Shown here: one piece after another, positions 1-7,400 of the stretch
How the letters are laid out: every line of letters starts with the position of its first letter
How positions within the stretch are numbered: the first letter of the stretch is position 1
Assembly (NCBI GenBank): GCA_903959115.1
Contig: CAJBVU010000075.1
Location: forward strand, 1 to 14,984
Length of the DNA stretch: 14,984 bases
Origin: an uncultured Bacteroidota bacterium
GTDB lineage: Bacteria; Bacteroidota; Bacteroidia; NS11-12g; UBA955
Direction: 5' to 3'
The notes under the pieces: generated by a model
The model's input: only the letters and a program-made list of their open reading frames with translations
Database searches by the model: none
Told to the model about the DNA's origin: nothing
Translations under genes and position numbers: made by a program

Positions 1-467
1 GTCCGATCTATGGCCTCAAAATCATAGCCTTTCCCCACAAGGTATCGCTTGAGCTTGAAGACCTTTTCCATTTGTGATGCGCCTTTTACTAAAGGCCACT
101 TTTTCTCGGCGAGCATTTCTAATGTCTTCACGTAATCATCCATCCCCAATGATGCCAATGCTTGCTGAATCAACTTTTCACCCACACCCTCACGTTTTAG
201 TCCTTGCTTAATCTTGACCTTTCCCCAGCCCTTGATTTTGAATTTTCCCCGCGCATAGGCCATCGCAAAGCGTTCCTCATTCAATAAGTTGGCTTGCATC
301 ATTTCCAACAGCAACAGGTCCGCATCCATGCTACTCAAGCCATAGCCCTGCAGTTTTCGTTTTACCTGCTGATGACTGCGTTCCTGATAATCGCAATACT
401 TCTCAATCTTTGGCTTCGCCTGCTTGGGCGTGAGCGTTTTTCGATATCCTTGGCCTTCCTGATCCAT
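1..467 (-). CDS. recX: RecX family regulatory protein, 3' end cut by window edge
   Basis: RecX binds RecA filaments and modulates (usually inhibits) RecA in recombination and SOS; it acts in the cytoplasm. The visible 155 residues match the compact all-helical Bacteroidota form: a KIEKYCDYQERSHQQV segment (residues 20-35) opens the first three-helix repeat, LLNEERFAMAYARGK (61-75) is the hallmark L-N-E-E-R-FA block, and WGKVKIKQGL (81-90) follows. The visible part already approaches the usual family length, so only a few C-terminal residues should be missing beyond base 1. The start is the ATG at 465-467; the same frame has a TGA a few codons upstream, leaving a TTG four codons earlier as the only nearby alternative. 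No Shine-Dalgarno is seen. The start lies 15 bases after the PIN-toxin stop, so co-transcription with the toxin-antitoxin pair is likely. Family assignment is confident; the regulatory role is from family knowledge. Confidence 0.88.
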   Translation of the reverse strand, partial: MDQEGQGYRKTLTPKQAKPKIEKYCDYQERSHQQVKRKLQGYGLSSMDADLLLLEMMQANLLNEERFAMAYARGKFKIKGWGKVKIKQGLKREGVGEKLIQQALASLGMDDYVKTLEMLAEKKWPLVKGASQMEKVFKLKRYLVGKGYDFEAIDR

Positions 468-482
468 TCTGCAATACAAAAA

Positions 483-899
483 TCAACTGTTTTGGGTTTG
501 CATGCGCAAAAAATCTTTTGGCGAAATCACTAACATCCCGCAATGCTTAAAATCAGCCACATTCCGGGTAATAATCATCTCACAAGTCGATTTGGCCATC
601 GCCACTTGCATCGCGTCTTCGAAGTCGCCCAAACCCATAAATAATGCATCCTGACATGCCAAATTAGATGAGTTTACACAGGGAAAAACAGCGCTAAACT
701 CCTGCAATAATGCCATCGCTTCTAAATGAGAAAACTGCTTTCGGATCAAATAATACGTGGTACCCAAGGTAATTGGCGTAATCTTAAATTCATATTCACC
801 CGTCCTAGCCAAACGAACGATTTCCTTGGCATCGCTATAAAATTCAATGCGCTTTAGAAAAAAATCAAGCAGTACGTTGGTGTCAATCAAAACGGCCAT
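483..899 (-). CDS. PIN-domain protein, probable VapC-like toxin
   Basis: A 138-residue single-domain PIN protein, the usual size for a VapC-type endoribonuclease. The N-terminus reads VLIDTNVLLDFFLKR with the first metal-binding Asp at D6. The second half has GDFEDAMQ (91-98), giving D92 and D95, and ITRNVADF (110-117), giving the conserved T-R-N and D116. The segment ITPITLGTTYYLIRK (40-54) aligns with the Bacteroidota PIN_3-like subgroup, and I do not see an acidic residue where classical VapC proteins carry the middle Glu. The start follows the upstream antitoxin stop by 10 bases, the normal antitoxin-then-toxin arrangement. By family, it would cleave RNA when not neutralised by the neighbour; the specific target cannot be told. 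The PIN assignment is strong, toxin activity is inferred from the pairing. Confidence 0.85.
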   Translation of the reverse strand: MAVLIDTNVLLDFFLKRIEFYSDAKEIVRLARTGEYEFKITPITLGTTYYLIRKQFSHLEAMALLQEFSAVFPCVNSSNLACQDALFMGLGDFEDAMQVAMAKSTCEMIITRNVADFKHCGMLVISPKDFLRMQTQNS

Positions 900-909
900 A
901 TAACTAAAA

Positions 910-1182
910 TTAAGAGTGCTTTTTTATTTGCTCCGTATAAACCAAATCCCGGATTTCGGCATCTGTGAGGTTCCCCATCCCCGTAGCAATACCGCCAAAC
1001 TTGGCAATGAAAACGTCGTCATCCGATACCTCCGGCTTTTCAACGGCACCCCTCTCCTTCGACAACTGCTGCGCAAAAAACTGTTCAACCACAGCCGATA
1101 ACGATTGTCCATTCGTTGCAACCAGCAGTTTCATCCGCTCTACCAATTGGGTATCAACCAAAAGGGTTAACTTCTTTTTCAT
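910..1182 (-). CDS. Probable antitoxin (DUF6364-like, ribbon-helix-helix type)
   Basis: A 90-residue protein encoded directly upstream of the PIN toxin. Residues 2-8 (KKKLTLL) would form a short basic beta strand, followed by helices VERMKLLVATNGQSLSAVVEQFF (split around residues 13-35), the pattern of ribbon-helix-helix antitoxins. The C-terminal half (PEVSDDDVFIAKFGG, then TDAEIRDLVYTEQ) is acidic and likely to be the toxin-binding tail. I chose the ATG at 1180-1182: the frame stays open to about 1320, but that extra stretch encodes an unrelated hydrophobic sequence and contains the probable operator, so it is most likely the 5' region. The inverted and repeated sequences just upstream fit autoregulation, which is normal for such antitoxins. 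The exact family name is my best recollection of the pattern rather than a search result. Confidence 0.72.
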   Translation of the reverse strand: MKKKLTLLVDTQLVERMKLLVATNGQSLSAVVEQFFAQQLSKERGAVEKPEVSDDDVFIAKFGGIATGMGNLTDAEIRDLVYTEQIKKHS

Positions 1183-1215
1183 ACGTACAAATTTATACAA
1201 TTTATCTACGTATAA
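1182..1215. promoter_or_regulatory. Probable autoregulatory operator of the toxin-antitoxin operon
   Basis: The palindrome TACGTA occurs at 1182-1187 and again at 1207-1212, 25 bases apart. An inverted pair TTATAC (1193-1198) and GTATAA (1210-1215) sits between and overlaps them. On the minus strand a TAAATTTG box matching the Bacteroidota -7 consensus TAnnTTTG lies only a few bases before the antitoxin ATG, inside the repeat cluster; I see no good -33 partner for it. Dyad symmetry at the start of an antitoxin gene is where ribbon-helix-helix antitoxins normally bind. The repeats are seen directly; the operator role is inferred. Confidence 0.45.
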
Positions 1216-1429
1216 CCACATTTTCAAAATCATCCAGCAAATTTCAACTGCGATTACACCCACACCAAACAACGTTGCAAAGAATCTAAACAGTAAAAAA
1301 TCTTTCGGAATTTTTGCCAAATTCTGTCAAAAAGTGGTTACTTCACAAAGAAAACCCATCGCTCATCGATATCAGTATGACAAAATTTCAGTTCGGTTGC
1401 TTTGGTACACAGATTGACAATCAACCGGC

Positions 1430-3244
1430 ATGAGAACAGGACAGATTTCAGTTCAATCAGAGAACATTTTCCCGATTATTAAAAAATTCCTGTACACTGA
1501 CCAGGAAATTTTTCTTCGAGAATTGGTTAGCAACGCAGTGGATGCTACCAAAAAACTAAGCACACTATCCCGTCTTGGGGAGTTTGAAGACCCTATCGAC
1601 AACTGTAAAGTAGAAATCAGCTTCGATGAGAAAGCCAAAACCCTTACCATTTCGGATTCAGGGATTGGAATGACAGAAGAAGAGGTTGAAAAATACATCA
1701 CCCAATTGGCTTTTTCTGGCGCACGCGAATTTGCTGAGCAATGGAAAGACAAAGATCCGGACCAAATGATTGGTCATTTTGGACTGGGATTCTACTCCGC
1801 GTTTATGGTATCTAAAAGTGTTACCATCGAAACAAAATCCTACCAAAAAGGTGCCCAAGCGGTACATTGGGATTGCGACGGAGCAACCAGTTATAACATC
1901 GGAAAAGGCAAGCGCAAAAAACGCGGAACAGATGTGATTTTGCATTTAACCGACGAAGATGCGGAAACCTATTTATCCAAGTGGAAATTGCGCGAATTAC
2001 TCCGCAAATACTGTCGTTTCCTCCCCATTCCTATCACTTTCGATGGCGAAGACATCAACAACACGCAGCCGATCTGGACTAAGAAGCCAGCAGATTTGGA
2101 AGCAGAGGATTACAAGACATTCTTTGAGGAATTATATCCGGGCCAAGAAGCCCCTTTGTTTAGCATCCACATCAATACGGATTATCCTTTCAACCTAACG
2201 GGTGTTTTGTATTTCCCGAAAGTGAATGAGGCCATCGACAACCGTCAGAATCGCGTACAATTGTATTGCAACCAGGTTTTCGTTACTGAGGATGTGAAGG
2301 ATGTTTTGCCAGAGTATTTGGTATTGTTGAAGGGTGTTATTGATTCACCAGACATTCCGTTGAACGTATCGCGTAGTTCTTTGCAGAGCGATGCCAATGT
2401 GAAGAAAATCACCCAGCATATCAGCAAAAAGGTGAGCGATAAATTGAACGAATTGTTCAAAGCCGATCGCGCAGATTTTGATAGCAAGTGGGAATACCTC
2501 GATTTGTTTGTGAAATACGGAATGGTTGCGGATGAAAAATTTGCCGAGCGCACCAAAGACATCTGCCTGTTAAAGACCACTGATGGAAAGTTGAATACCA
2601 TCCAAGAGTGGATTGATCATGCGAAAATTAATCAGACCGATAAAAACGGAGAAACGGTTGTATTGTATTCTACGGATGTCAATTTGCAGCATATGAACAT
2701 CAAGGCCGCCAAAGACAAAGGCTACGAAGTGGTTGTGTTGAATGGTCCTTTGGATACGCATTTTGCGGGTTGGGTAGAAGGCAAGTTCGAAAAAGTAAAA
2801 TTCCGTTGTGTTGATGGTGGTCCGATGGATCAGTTGATCGAAAAGGAAGTTACCATTGAATCTGTATTGAGCGAAGATCAACGCAAAACATTGGAAGACA
2901 GTGTGAAAGCGGTTGTGAACGAATTGGCTTTTGAGGTAAAAATGGAATCATTGCCACCGCAAGACGATTTTATTTCAGTACATAGAAATGAGTGGGAGCG
3001 CAGGATGGAAGATATGGCCAAAATGGGAAATGGATTCCCTTATGGCAATATGGGCCTGAACAAGCAAACGATGGTGGTAAATACAAATCACGCTTTGGCA
3101 AGCAAAGTATTGGGTAAAGACGGCGAAGGTCGCAACGAGTTGTTGCAATATTGCATGGACTTGGCGATGCTACAGCGTGGACAATTACAAGGTGAATCAT
3201 TAGAGCGCTTCGTCAAGAAGGCCCAAGGATTTATTTTGGATTGA
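1430..3244 (+). CDS. htpG: HtpG, Hsp90-family ATP-dependent chaperone
   Basis: Cytoplasmic homodimeric chaperone that remodels client proteins using ATP. The 604-residue length is right for the bacterial family. The N-terminal GHKL ATPase domain (about 1-205) shows all landmarks: FLRELVSNAVDA (28-39) with catalytic Glu E31, N35 and D38; DSGIGM (76-81) with adenine-contacting D76; the lid end GHFGLGFYSAFMV (115-127); and GTDV (166-169). The middle domain carries PLNVSRSSLQ (310-319), where R315 is the Arg that reaches the ATP gamma-phosphate. The C-terminal domain ends without an MEEVD tail, as expected for bacteria. The ATG at 1430 gives the usual N-terminus MRTGQISVQSENIFPIIKKF. No strong Shine-Dalgarno and no promoter I would defend in the preceding 247-base divergent gap shared with the toxin-antitoxin operon. 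The gene ends before a hairpin terminator shared with the rhodopsin gene. Induction by heat or other stress is likely from family knowledge only. Confidence 0.97.
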   Translation: MRTGQISVQSENIFPIIKKFLYTDQEIFLRELVSNAVDATKKLSTLSRLGEFEDPIDNCKVEISFDEKAKTLTISDSGIGMTEEEVEKYITQLAFSGAREFAEQWKDKDPDQMIGHFGLGFYSAFMVSKSVTIETKSYQKGAQAVHWDCDGATSYNIGKGKRKKRGTDVILHLTDEDAETYLSKWKLRELLRKYCRFLPIPITFDGEDINNTQPIWTKKPADLEAEDYKTFFEELYPGQEAPLFSIHINTDYPFNLTGVLYFPKVNEAIDNRQNRVQLYCNQVFVTEDVKDVLPEYLVLLKGVIDSPDIPLNVSRSSLQSDANVKKITQHISKKVSDKLNELFKADRADFDSKWEYLDLFVKYGMVADEKFAERTKDICLLKTTDGKLNTIQEWIDHAKINQTDKNGETVVLYSTDVNLQHMNIKAAKDKGYEVVVLNGPLDTHFAGWVEGKFEKVKFRCVDGGPMDQLIEKEVTIESVLSEDQRKTLEDSVKAVVNELAFEVKMESLPPQDDFISVHRNEWERRMEDMAKMGNGFPYGNMGLNKQTMVVNTNHALASKVLGKDGEGRNELLQYCMDLAMLQRGQLQGESLERFVKKAQGFILD

Positions 3245-3313
3245 TGACTTGTTAACCCGGTTGCTCTGTTTGATGTGATTTAAAAACAAGCACTTCAAAT
3301 AATACTAGCACAA

Positions 3314-3341
3314 AAAAAGGCCCGCTTTCGCGGGCCTTTTT
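3314..3341. terminator. Bidirectional intrinsic terminator between htpG and rhodopsin
   Basis: A perfect GC-rich stem, GGCCCGC (3319-3325) with GCGGGCC (3330-3336), closes a TTTC loop. It is flanked by a run of A on the left (3312-3318) and of T on the right (3337-3341), so the A/T tracts pair into the stem and either strand reads as stem plus U-tract. It lies between two convergent genes, 70 bases after the htpG stop and about 24 bases after the rhodopsin stop, and should end both transcripts. Confidence 0.9.
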
Positions 3342-3364
3342 ATTATTTAAAACAAATATTAAAA

Positions 3365-4117
3365 TTAGTCTTTATCAGCTTGAGTTAAAGCGTAGATAAC
3401 CAAACCGAATCCGATTTTGTTCACCGCATCACCAATGTTGTAAACAACATCCATTACGCGAGTGTCTGCGCTGAAAGTGATTCCGAACAAACCACCTGGA
3501 GTTCCCAAAATGTAACCCAATGGGTAAATTGCCCAACCTACTAATACAAACCAAGCCAATGTCTTAGTTGCTTTAGCTACTGCAGGACCAGCGGTATTGG
3601 CCAATGTAGCCACTTCGCCGAACCATACCAAATAAGCAATGTAGAAATAAGCAGCGCCAGAAAGTACACCCCACAACACGCTGTTGTCACGCCATACTGC
3701 TTCTCCAAAATAACCTGTTACCAACATCACAACTGAAGCGAAGATCAACTTCCACAACAATCCTGATTTAGCACCAGCTTTCTTGGTGATCAAGTAAAAC
3801 TCAACACACATCAATGGAACTGTCAACAACCAATCTACGTAACGGAAGAAGGTAGGAGACGTTTGGTGTTCCATGAAGAATCCGCGCATGTAATAATAGT
3901 GCACGGCAGCGATGAAGGTAATCAAACCTGATACCAACATAGAAGTTCTCCAACGTTCTGCAACATTGCGCATCTCGAAGAAGAAGAAAACAGAAGCCGC
4001 CATCATAGCCATAGTACCTACGAAGAAGGTAAAGGCGATGTACGACGGAAGAGAGGTTCCGGTTAGTAGGTCTAGCTCACTGCCAGATGCTACTGTGCTA
4101 AGTAACTGTGTAAACAT
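3365..4117 (-). CDS. Proteorhodopsin, light-driven outward proton pump (green-tuned, DTE motif)
   Basis: Seven-helix inner-membrane retinal protein, 250 residues. Helix C reads RYVDWLLTVPLMCVEFY: D95 is the proton acceptor, T99 the middle motif residue and E106 the cytoplasmic proton donor, which is the DTE signature of H+ pumps. M103 sits at the spectral-tuning site (Leu105 in green, Gln105 in blue proteorhodopsin) and predicts green absorption. H73 matches the His that pairs with the acceptor, K234 in GDAVNKIGFG is the retinal-binding lysine and D230 the second counter-ion. Aligned by eye from memory to the gammaproteobacterial protein, G150 falls at Phe152 on helix E, near the site that must be small to admit a carotenoid antenna. 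Approximate helices: 25-47, 57-78, 90-111, 120-139, 148-167, 184-206, 219-245. The ATG at 4115-4117 leaves a short N-terminus without an obvious signal peptide. No retinal synthesis gene (blh) lies in the window. Confidence 0.96.
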   Translation of the reverse strand: MFTQLLSTVASGSELDLLTGTSLPSYIAFTFFVGTMAMMAASVFFFFEMRNVAERWRTSMLVSGLITFIAAVHYYYMRGFFMEHQTSPTFFRYVDWLLTVPLMCVEFYLITKKAGAKSGLLWKLIFASVVMLVTGYFGEAVWRDNSVLWGVLSGAAYFYIAYLVWFGEVATLANTAGPAVAKATKTLAWFVLVGWAIYPLGYILGTPGGLFGITFSADTRVMDVVYNIGDAVNKIGFGLVIYALTQADKD

Positions 4118-4165
4118 ATGTCTATTAATTTATTAAGTGCATAGGTAACACGAGGAAGACAAAAT

Positions 4166-4202
4166 TGTGTTATACAAAAGATAAAAAAATATGTGTTATA
4201 AC
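4166..4202. repeat. Direct repeat TGTGTTATA flanking the rhodopsin -7 box
   Basis: TGTGTTATA is present at 4166-4174 and 4192-4200, with start points 26 bases apart, about two and a half helical turns. The second copy extends into the palindrome GTTATAAC (4195-4202). One copy overlaps the expected transcription start and the other lies in the -7/-33 spacer, so a regulator bound there would interfere with or tune rhodopsin transcription. No known regulator site is recognised. Confidence 0.5.
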
Positions 4203-4205
4203 AAG
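4175..4205 (-). promoter_or_regulatory. Candidate rhodopsin promoter (Bacteroidota type)
   Basis: Read on the minus strand, a TATCTTTTG box (4175-4183) resembles the -7 element TAnnTTTG with one extra T, and a CTTG (4202-4205) lies 18 bases upstream as a -33 element. This would start transcription around 4165-4170 and give a leader of about 50 bases. The same TATCTTTTG appears before the metallophosphoesterase gene at 7869-7877. The motif is visible; promoter function is inferred. Confidence 0.45.
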
Positions 4206-4295
4206 TATTTTTTCTTTCTTAATGATACGAGAAATTAAGTAAAATCAACCCCTAAGCACAAATATCAAATCCCAAAAGATGCATTTTTAACATGT

Positions 4296-4332
4296 TTTTG
4301 TTTAATTATTTTTGATCAATAATTAAACAAAA
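4296..4332. repeat. Perfect 15-base inverted repeat, AT-rich hairpin or operator
   Basis: The arms TTTTGTTTAATTATT (4296-4310) and AATAATTAAACAAAA (4318-4332) match over all 15 positions around the 7-base spacer TTTGATC. The palindrome AACATGTT (4289-4296) abuts the left arm. Neither side is followed by a clean T-tract, and the stem has only one G-C pair, so it is a poor classical terminator. It could still act as a weak terminator or RNA-stabilising structure for the upstream Asp-box gene, or as a protein-binding site for the rhodopsin gene. Confidence 0.55.
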
Positions 4333-4340
4333 TATGAACA

Positions 4341-4367
4341 TCAATTCATAACATATCAATGAATTGA
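4341..4367. repeat. 8-base inverted repeat TCAATTCA/TGAATTGA
   Basis: TCAATTCA (4341-4348) is the exact reverse complement of TGAATTGA (4360-4367), with an 11-base spacer; centre-to-centre spacing of the half-sites is 19 bases, close to two helical turns, which suits a dimeric DNA-binding protein. It lies 8 bases from the larger inverted repeat. Function unknown. Confidence 0.4.
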
Positions 4368-4441
4368 CGTGAACTGACCATGATTTTATAGGCCAAAAAG
4401 TTCGACAAAATACAAATTGTGCGGGATGGGTTCTTATTCTA

Positions 4442-7400
4442 TCACCAACTCGGGTATTGCTTCAACGGGGCAATCTGCTCAGCCAAAACCAATTTCAAGA
4501 AAGCGGCGTAATCTTTCGACATAAAGGCATTGATCCGAGCCACAACACGATTCGTTTCTCTTTGCGCTGTTTTCAATGCAACCAGACTATTTTCACCGGG
4601 CATTACATTGCCTTCAATGAGTCCATTGGCAGTTTGCAAATGATCCATCAAACGCACCGTAGCTTCTTCATAAGGTCTATAATCCTCCGGCAACATATAC
4701 AACAACTTCAACGCGGCAATGCTATCTAACAATGGCTTTTCCAATTTCTTCAATCGAGCAACAAAACTGTCGTTCACGTATTTTGTCCCCATCACCTGAG
4801 CAATGGTTTTTTCCGCATCTTTCAAACCCTCAAACGCCAATCGAGCCCGTTCCACTGAGAGGCGCAACGTATCCATCAGCTGCGCTTGCCTTGCATTTCC
4901 CGCGGCATTAAACGACTCACCTTGAGGCATTCTTACCGTAATCCAAGCAGAGTCTGAAGCCTTTCCCGATGAAATGACCAATTTGTATTTGCCCGGTTCT
5001 ACAGTTCTACCCGATGGAATGCCATCGTCTGGTTTGGGTGTATAATGCGATGGCCAACGGAAACCATCTGCAACCATTCTATAAGGAATGCGATAATAAC
5101 CTGAACTATCGAACGAAAACTTATGGGTGCGAATCAACTTGCCGCCTTCACTATAAACCTTGCCCACGCAATCCAATTTTTTCCAATCGCCAGATTTTAC
5201 ATCCTTCTCCGCAACCACTTTCAGATCCAACATCGCACCATAAGGCTTGTTCGCTACGCTCCAAGCCTCATCGGCGGAAAACCTCGCTCCGCTCGGTTGC
5301 TTGTAACTAGCCAAAACACCATCGCCCGCATGTAAAATATCAATGTTTATTGCAGCCTCTCCCTGATTCTTTCCAACCACCGCCGGACCATCATAACGCG
5401 TCCCTCCACATTCCGGGCAGCCATCCTTAATCTCACCCTTCACAAACTTTCTCAAAACTGCAATATCATCCATCACCCAAATACCCCGACCAAACGTACC
5501 CAATACCAAATCTCTCTCCCTCGCTTGAATCTTTAAATCCGCAACAGGCACACTCGGAAAACCCTTCCACTTATTCCATACCAAACCCCCATCAACGCTC
5601 ACATATAACCCATGATCTGTGCCCAAAAACACCAAACCTTCGGCCTCAAAATCCGGCAAAATACTCAGCACATACCCCGTAACCTTATCCCCCTTGCCCA
5701 GGGTATTCCCAAATCCATCCGCCATCACTTTTCGATTCCACGTCGCGCCAAAATCCTTCGTCATATACACATAAGGCAACCAATCGTTCTGTCGGTAATT
5801 GTTCACCACAACCCAAGCCTCAGCAGCATTCTTTGGATTTGTCCAGATGTATGGCACCCAAGCACCGGAACCCACCAATGTGGTTGCATTCGAACCTATC
5901 CCTGTAATCCCCGAACCCACCATCGTCCAAGTCTTTCCTCCGTCTTTGGTCACATGGACCCGACCATCATCCGTAGTAACATAAATTACATTGCGATCCG
6001 AAGCCGAAGGTGAAATCGCCAAAATTGTACAATGAGTTTCCGCACCCGTGGCATCCACGGTAAGTCCACCACTCTTCGCTTGCTCCATCTTCTTGGGGTC
6101 GTTGCTGGTTAAATCGGGCGAAATGATGCGCCACGAAATTCCCTGGTCGGCACTATAATGCACAAACTGACTTCCAAAATACAATGCATTGGCATCAAAC
6201 GGATCCACCGCCATCGCCGCATTCCAATTGTATCGCAAATGCAAACCCTCAGGATGCTGCGGCTTAATAAACGTATTGCGATGCTTGTTCAAATCGTAAT
6301 GATACACATTGCCCCCTTGATACATCGCATAGCCCTCACCCGGTTTTCCAGGAATCGGAGCGACATCAAATCCATCGCCAAACAAAACCTCTTGCCATTC
6401 GCTATTCTTAATCCCCCCATCAATCCAATGATACGCAGGTCCTACCCAGCTACCGTTGTCCTGCAAACCACCGTAAACGTTATAAGGTTCTTGATTATCC
6501 ACGTCAACATGATAAAACTGACCCACCGGAATATTCTCAGCATAACGCCACGTTTCACCGCCATCATATGAGATATTCAACCCGCCATCGTTTCCATTGA
6601 TGATGTATTTTGGGTCGTCTGGATGCACATAAAAGGCATGGTGATCCGGGTGGATATGACCCCAATCGGCCAATACATCCCAGTGTTTTCCGCCGTCTTC
6701 GCTGCGGGTGATCTGACTCCAAATACTATACACCCGATTCTCATTAGAAGGATCTACATACAATTCTGAATAGTAAAACGGACGGTTGCCTGCATTTGCC
6801 TCCGTACTGATTTTACTCCAATTCAATCCGCCATCATCGCTGCGATAGACCCCTGTCTCCGCCGATTCTACCAATGCGTAAACGCGATCCGGCTTTGATG
6901 CAGCCACCGCCAATCCAATTCTACCCAATTCGCCCTTTGGCAACCCCGACTTCTCCGTAGATCGCTTCCAAGTATTTCCCCCATCCAAACTGATATATAA
7001 ACCACTTCCAGGCCCACCACTGCGAAATGTCCATGGCTTGCGCTCGTAATCCCACATCGACGCATACAATTTCAGAGGATTCATCGGGTCGATGACCAAC
7101 TCCGCACATCCAGTGGTCAAATTGACATACAACACCTGTTTCCAAGTGCTTCCGCCATCGTCACTTTTATAAACGCCTCGCTCTTTATTTCCGCCCCACA
7201 CAGAACCCATCGCCGCCACCCAAAGTTGGGCAGGATTTTTAGGATTGATTACGATGCGATAAATTGTTTTTGTGGCCTCCAACCCAATACACTTCCAAGT
7301 CTTACCGCCATCCAAACTCTTATAAATTCCTTTGCCGCTGTTGTGACTATTTCTTGGATTGCCTTCCCCCGTTCCCACATAAACTACACTCGGATTCTGG

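Larger units (their letters stand above)
4118..4441. other. 324-base AT-rich intergenic region upstream of rhodopsin
   Basis: No convincing gene on either strand. Starting nearest the rhodopsin ATG it holds: an AT-rich leader with one five-codon mini-frame (ATG at 4142, minus strand), the candidate promoter, the TGTGTTATA repeats, then an unremarkable stretch (about 4206-4288), then two inverted repeats (4296-4332 and 4341-4367), and finally about 75 bases up to the stop codon of the Asp-box protein. It therefore has to serve as both the 3' end of that gene and the control region of the rhodopsin. Confidence 0.7.

Noticed and set aside
1183..1320. In-frame N-terminal extension of the antitoxin (hydrophobic 46 residues)
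   Set aside because: It covers the probable operator, resembles no antitoxin N-terminus, and the ATG at 1182 begins exactly where the beta strand of the family starts.
1321..1429. Heat-shock type promoter for htpG
   Set aside because: TTGCTTTG near 1398-1405 resembles a -7 box with one mismatch, but no -33 partner at proper spacing and no CIRCE-like inverted repeat could be found.
4125..4142. Five-codon mini-frame in the rhodopsin leader (minus strand)
   Set aside because: Very short frames arise by chance in AT-rich leaders, and there is no ribosome-binding signal or leader-peptide pattern of repeated regulatory codons.
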